Positions 11,346 to 64,000 of a stretch of DNA of 64,000 nucleotides are shown here, in pieces; position 1 is the first letter of the stretch, and every line of letters begins with the position of its first letter. Made by a program: the position numbers and the translations under genes. The stretch is from NCBI GenBank assembly GCA_024529925.1, contig JAFEUB010001428.1:1066001-1130000 (forward strand). The letters run 5' to 3'. The DNA is from Ophthalmolycus amberensis (lineage: Eukaryota; Chordata; Actinopteri; Perciformes; Zoarcidae). A model generated the notes under the pieces. That model was not told the DNA's origin. It worked only from the letters and a program-made list of their open reading frames with translations, and ran no database searches.

Positions 11346-13039
11346 CACCCATTCTGGACCCCCTAAAACTAAAAAAACACAACAAGCGTGACTCCTGACG
11401 TGGTGTCCTGACCCACGGAGCCTGGTTCAAGTGGGATCTTTAGCATCCGAGGCCTGAGCCAGGGGGGGGGGGGCCTGACCTGACCTCCTCCAGCTGTTTG
11501 AATGTTGAACACAGACACTCTTTTTATTTTTGGACACAAAAGCCAAAGACTTTATACGTTTAGTTTTTTCCAGTTGAGGAATGAAACTTTAAGGACGTCG
11601 ACAGGATGACGTGGGTTTAGTTTCTCCTCCTGCTCTTTGTTTTTCTCCTCTCTGTACAATCTCAAACCCAACGGACTACACGTGAAACATTGCTTTGAGG
11701 TAAATATCACCGAGAGCATCATCAGCCTCACGGCAATTGTTATTTCACTTATTTTCATGTTTTTGTTTATAAGCCAAAATCCCCTGAGATATTTCAACGA
11801 CAAATTTTAATATTCTTGTTTTTTTTGGATCCACAAACATTTTTTCTTTTCTTTTCAACGTCTAAAAGTGTCTCTGACATTCTCACCACAGGTACAGCTC
11901 TACCTCAGACCGCGTGTGTCCGTGGCCGACTCACATTTATTCTATTTTAATCGGAGGACGACGTGCGGACTCCATGCTGTGTTCTTTAAATTCCCATCGG
12001 ATCAAGACGTATTTCTTTCGCATCAGAATGTGATTACGGGACAAAAAGAGTCTTTCTACTGTAAAAACGTGCTTTATCCACGTGTTTTAAAACCAAAAAA
12101 TGCTGAAATATTTTCACACTTTTATAGCCTCCTTTATTACGATGTTTACGACTTCGACGACAGAAAGAGAGGAGTAGAGGAACTCACCGTGGATGGAAAT
12201 ATATCTACCGTATATAATATATATCGGTTAACACTATTTTTAAACGTGTTTCTACGACGGTTATGCTCACGAAAATACAAAACTACAGCAGCACACCTTT
12301 TATCCTTTTTGGGTTTTTTTTGTCCGTTTGATTTCCCGTGACGTCGACGGGTGATTTTATGTTGTGTTTTTATAGTCGGGGTGCGATTTGATGATTCTCT
12401 CTCTTTGGATTCTCTCCCGGGTACAAAGTCAAACCACAGACTTTATTCTGATGCTTTATTATTGACACCATTGGTAATGCATCTAAATGTTTGATTTTGG
12501 ACAAAGTATGGTGAGTTAAAGCTGATGTATAAGATGATGATCATCCATAAAGTAATCTTCAGTTCACTGCTTTCAGTCGGGTGAATTCATGATGTTGGCG
12601 AGTGAATTGCAGATTTAAAAAAACAAACATTTTCTTTCCCAAATTTCTAAAAATCCTCCTCAAAGACTGTAATGTGCCTCAGGCCTAAAAACCAGCGTTT
12701 CTTTCTTTCTTTCTTTCTTTCTCTAAACTCAGATCGCATCCTGCCGCTGACCCGAGTCTTAAAGCTCACCTCGTCTCTTTGTCTCTGCGTTTAGAAGACG
12801 CTCCGCTGTATCGGCCCACGTTGTGTACCAGCCGTCATGTTTAAACAACAGAGGTGTGACTTCATATCTGCGCTCATGCCTCTTTTGCGTATATGTAAAT
12901 TATTTAGTCGGTTTGTCAAACGGTTCGTGTAAACTGTACATACTCGTTTATTTCCATGTATTTTGTACAGAATGTTCTTTTTAAGAAATGTCTTCTCGAA
13001 TTATTATTTTTTTCTCCCAATTTTATGGGAATGTTGTGC

Positions 13040-13045
13040 AATAAA
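13040..13045 (+). terminator. Poly(A) signal AATAAA for fnip1
   Basis: A canonical AATAAA in the context tgtgcaataaagatgg follows conserved-looking AU-rich 3'UTR. It is the first good signal after the Pumilio-like element. Confidence 0.65.
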
Positions 13046-14431
13046 GATGGCGATTTTAAGAATCTGTGTCTCTGGGAATTTTTTCACTATTAAAAGAGGG
13101 AAAGTTATTCTAAAAAAGTGTGAAACCAGTGTACACTTTATATAATAGAAGCTCTTTAGTTTAGTTTAGTGGTGGTTTGACTTCTTCTGCTTCAACCATC
13201 TGGGTCACACATTTTACCACCTTTTCCTTTTTCCTTTCTGGATTTACCACCCTGGAACTGGCTCCACCCCCCCCCCCCCCTTATGCGGCACGGAAGGTAA
13301 AATGAAACGAACACATGCACAGTTATGCAATAAAAGGAAGGAGTGTCCTGATACTGAAACCACTGGTGGTTAAATGAAGCGGTTAGTCTAAGTTTAGATC
13401 AAATCTCTACACAGTGTTTGGAGTTTTAACTGTAATGTCTCGAGTGATCCGTTTCTCTTCAATACTCTGATGATCCCGCGTGTTGTGGTCTTTGACTTCA
13501 GAGGTGTCACAAGTCAGAGGGAGGATCTGTGCTGCGTTAAAGGACTCCTTTCAAAGTTCGGAGATTAGACCACCAGAACTAGTAAACGTGTTTTGTTTTT
13601 TTTAAATGCCATTCAAGCGAGATTACTTCAGAAAGAAAATGAATAAATAAATAGCAACTATTTTGTCTTACAAATTAAAAATTTAACTTCTAGGGAACAA
13701 AATATACTCTTGCATTCAGTTTAGCTGATACAGATTTAATTGATATGGTAGATCATGGCTAATAAATGTATATTATGTTAACTGTTACAGCAGTTTTTGT
13801 ACGTTGTTTTATATTTAAATATTTATAATTAAGTTATTTTAAATCAAGGCTGAAGACTTTTCTTTTTCCTTTTTATTAAATATCTAACCTTGCACTGTGA
13901 CGTTTATTCTTGTATTTTATACCTTATTCTATTATAGCTCATTTAAATGTTCTATTTTCTTGGCAATTAAATGACCGCCTTTAATATATTTAAATGTCCT
14001 TTTAATGTTTTAAGTAAAGCACTTTTAATTGCTCTGTAGCTAAAATGCGTTATATTATGTGAAATAATTTTCCTTAGTTGCTTTATTAACTGAACAAAAC
14101 TCAAGCACATTGAAAGTCTTTTGAAGAAAACCTCCAGTGCAGCAGGAACATTTTGTTTGTAATAAAGAAAAAGTAATCTAGATAATCAGCTTTAACTGCA
14201 ATCAAACTGTTTCCTTGCCTTATAATAAATGTAAATGTAATATTTTAATTGTGTTCACATCATGATGCTTGGTGCTCAAACATCAGTCAAAGGTGATGGG
14301 CAATGTTCTCCTCATGTTGAGTTTTTAATGTGACGATGTGGGACATATTTTATGCCCAAAGAATTGTTGTTGTTGCCACTGTTTACATTCCTTATGATGC
14401 AAATAAAAAATAAAAAAGCACGACAGGAATG

Positions 14432-14530
14432 TATTACTGTTTTTGTTTTGTTCGTCATGTGTTTGTTGAGTTGCAAAATGAATTTCGTTGTGCATCCCCG
14501 TGTTGCATAATGACAATAAATCATCCTTCA
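14432..14530 (+). mobile_element. SINE/LINE 3' tail fragment (TGACAATAAA type)
   Basis: The sequence AATTTCGTTGTGCATC followed by ATAATGACAATAAA is the characteristic 3' end of common fish retroposons. Only the tail is recognisable; the body is missing or too diverged. Confidence 0.45.
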
Positions 14531-14689
14531 ATCCTTGTTTGTGGGCCATCATTTTCTTTTCTTTCTTTACAAGTAGTTATATCTGGCAATATCTAAAATA
14601 TTTAAAATATTTATATCTGGCAATATCTAAAATATTTTTACTATTTTTAAAAACATAATAAATCCAACCTTTTTAATATTGTACCTTCC

Positions 14690-14938
14690 ACTATTTTACC
14701 TTCCACTGTGCAATACAACACATATTCTGTCTGTATATATAATATTTTAGTTATATTTTAGTTTTAGTTACTCTTTTTACTTATTTAATATTCTATACTG
14801 TTTTAATACTTATTTACCTATTCATAATACTTGTGTTGATCTTGTTTTTTTACGATGTCTCTTGTTTGCACTATCCACTATGCTGCTGTAATCCTGTCAA
14901 TGTCCCCACTGCGAGACTAATAAAGGATTATTTCATGT
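14690..14938 (+). mobile_element. CR1/L2-like LINE 3'UTR tail fragment
   Basis: It ends TGCTGCTGTAATCCTGTCA, then CCCCACTGCGAGACTAATAAAGGATTA, a 3' terminus typical of fish LINEs (quoted in part). The same 19-bp motif occurs in the 3'UTR of the LINE at 51.7-53.0 kb on the other strand, which links the two as one family. There is no coding part here. It ends about 390 bp before the rapgef6 start codon. Confidence 0.6.
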
Positions 14939-15130
14939 TCTCTTATTTCCGACAGCACTTGGACGCAGCACGGTCTCCGTGCAGACAGATGTCGTCGCTC
15001 CACAGGAGGAGGGATCTAAAGAGAATCTGAACTCCTGGATCTGACTGAGGCTGGTGGACGCTTCCGTGACCCAAAGATGAACAGATTTCAACACTACACG
15101 TCCCGTAGATTCTACTTCCTGTCACGCTTT

Positions 15131-15327
15131 TAGTGGAATATTCTGTTTCGGACGCGCAGTAGTTTTACAAAGTTTTTTTCTTTTCCTGGAGAAGAAGAAG
15201 GAGCTCCATCCATGTCCCGGAGCTCGAGCTCGGCTCGATCCACGGCGGGATGTGAGTGCGTTGTGCTCGGGTAAAGAGCAGCGAGGAGGCGTTAAAAAGT
15301 GAGCAGTTATAAAAAGAAGCCGAAGTT
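15131..15327 (+). promoter_or_regulatory. Putative rapgef6 core promoter / 5'UTR
   Basis: The sequence changes from AT-rich to moderately CpG-rich (ggacgcgcag, cggctcgatccacggcggg) just upstream of the first coding exon, as expected for a TATA-less promoter. The transcription start is not determinable. Support is position and composition only. Confidence 0.35.
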
Positions 15328-63036
<47,709 letters not shown>

Positions 63037-63616
63037 GTAAGAGAACCTCCATCACTGCAGCACAGCGATCACTTTCAGATGATAACAGTGGGAAACCTCC
63101 ACAGTATGAACTTATCCAACGTGACTCAGAGGTTCTTGAGATTTAGAGATCTCCAAAAGTCTGCTGTTCTGAAACCCTCTGAGGTAAATAGTGCTTTCAG
63201 TCTCTGATGACACACGTTGGAAAGTCCTCAGCTTCTACTGATCCTACTTCTCTGTATTCGCTTGCTATAATACTCACTGCTGTACCGGTATGGTAATGAT
63301 GTACATATGCAAAGATCAAAGTTTGATTGAAGATATGAAGAAGAAGCTTTTTGACAGCTGCTATTTGTTGTCCAGTTGTATTCAACGAGTCTTTGAGTGC
63401 TCACAGAAAACGCCAAAAGCATTTTTGATTTGATAAAAGGGAAAATTTGTTGGGAGAAACAAACAAGGTCTCACTTAAGGCCAGTCTGTGTAAGAACGTG
63501 TGTGTGTGTGTGTGTGTGTTGAGTTTCCCTCCCTCTGATAGGATCACTGGGGCCAGCCTTGTGTCAGTTACAGTTTTGACTAATCACTGGAAGCCACACT
63601 TTGTCACACACAGAAG

Positions 63617-63648
<32 letters not shown>

Positions 63649-63676
63649 CACACAAACACAGGCACATAAACTTCAG

Positions 63677-63707
<31 letters not shown>

Positions 63708-64000
63708 CCCAGCTAACTCAAGGCTCCCTTGGGTGTCACAAAGGGGTTCAATGGAGAGCTTAACGTGGCCCTGCGCGGCTCTGTAGTCTCTTGGTGATTG
63801 TTTTACTTTTTTAAATTATATTTCTTGCCTTCAGCATCGCTGCATCCCACCACATTATGTCTTTGTGACTGTGTTTATTATGTAAAGGCCACTCTGATGT
63901 GCTAGCGCAGCACAATGAAGCGGAACAAAAACAAGTGGAACGGTGTGAATGTCAAACATAGACAATTGTGTTGGTCCTTTAAAATGAGTAAGATTGGATG
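63037..64000 (+). other. rapgef6 intron 6 (start)
   Basis: Intron after the last visible exon, with GT at about 63498-63520 and CA at about 63619-63647 and 63681-63703. No exon recognised before the window ends. Confidence 0.7.

Larger units (their letters stand above)
11138..13060 (+). other. fnip1: fnip1 3' untranslated region with poly(A) signal
   Basis: Non-coding sequence follows the fnip1 stop, becomes AT-rich, and carries a canonical AATAAA at 13040-13045; cleavage is expected about 15-25 nt later. A perfect Pumilio-type element UGUACAUA lies at 12935-12942, about 100 nt before the poly(A) signal. A short (TTTC)n run sits near 12705-12722. Open frames here (for example 11868-12341) show no protein similarity I recognise. 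The 3' end position is inferred from one signal only. Confidence 0.7.
13061..15130. other. Intergenic spacer between fnip1 and rapgef6
   Basis: AT-rich spacer of about 2 kb. It contains a C14 run near 13267-13280, a short direct duplication of TATCTGGCAATATCTAAAAT at 14574-14640, and two retroelement-like 3' tails listed separately. No coding potential recognised. Confidence 0.65.

Noticed and set aside
11868..12341. 157-residue frame after fnip1
   Set aside because: Within the 3'UTR, AT-rich, no recognised protein similarity, and a poly(A) signal follows.

Overview
This is vertebrate nuclear DNA, almost certainly from a ray-finned (teleost) fish. It holds spliced genes with GT-AG introns, very dense CA/GT and GA/CT microsatellites, tRNA-derived SINEs with the fish V-SINE/HE1-type core, a TTAA-flanked fold-back MITE, and a 5'-truncated CR1/L2-like LINE. 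There are no operons, phages, CRISPR arrays or other prokaryotic features. The long open frames over 18.2-21.6, 29.4-30.8, 42.9-44.1, 46.5-47.5 and 50.2-51.0 kb are tandem repeats, not genes.

Two genes lie head-to-tail on the + strand. (1) fnip1 (folliculin-interacting protein 1): its last ten coding exons run from 913 to the stop at 11137, followed by a 3'UTR to about 13060; its 5' exons lie before the window. (2) rapgef6 (PDZ-GEF2-type Rap guanine nucleotide exchange factor): coding exon 1 is at 15328-15402. It is followed by a repeat-filled intron of about 29.6 kb and then exons 2-6 at 44983-63036, and the gene continues past the window. FNIP1 works with folliculin at the lysosome in nutrient and Rag-GTPase signalling. 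RAPGEF6 activates Rap1/Rap2 at membranes. Their adjacency is conserved synteny (human FNIP1 and RAPGEF6 are also neighbours), not evidence of a shared pathway.

Layout: 1-912 fnip1 intron; 913-11137 fnip1 exons; 11138-about 13060 3'UTR with a 21-bp tandem repeat; 13.1-15.1 kb spacer with retroelement tails; about 15.13-15.40 kb rapgef6 promoter and exon 1; 15.4-45.0 kb intron 1 (a 3-kb GA satellite, 34-, 36- and 38-bp minisatellites, SINE, MITE, interspersed repeats); 45.0-48.1 kb exons 2-4; 48.1-57.6 kb intron 4 (long GT and CT tracts, LINE); 57.6 kb exon 5; 57.7-62.9 kb intron 5; 62.9-63.0 kb exon 6, preceded by an in-frame open stretch that may be an alternative first exon.

Main points for follow-up: three apparent +1 frameshifts in the large fnip1 exon, each assignable to a G run; no visible counterpart there of the mammalian Cys/His reductive-stress degron; a dispersed repeat (six copies, five intact at this site) that carries a CTCF-like core motif; a candidate alternative rapgef6 promoter/exon; and the 3-kb GA satellite in the sense strand of rapgef6 intron 1. 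I found no convincing new multi-gene system. All names rest on protein similarity recalled from memory; no database search was run.
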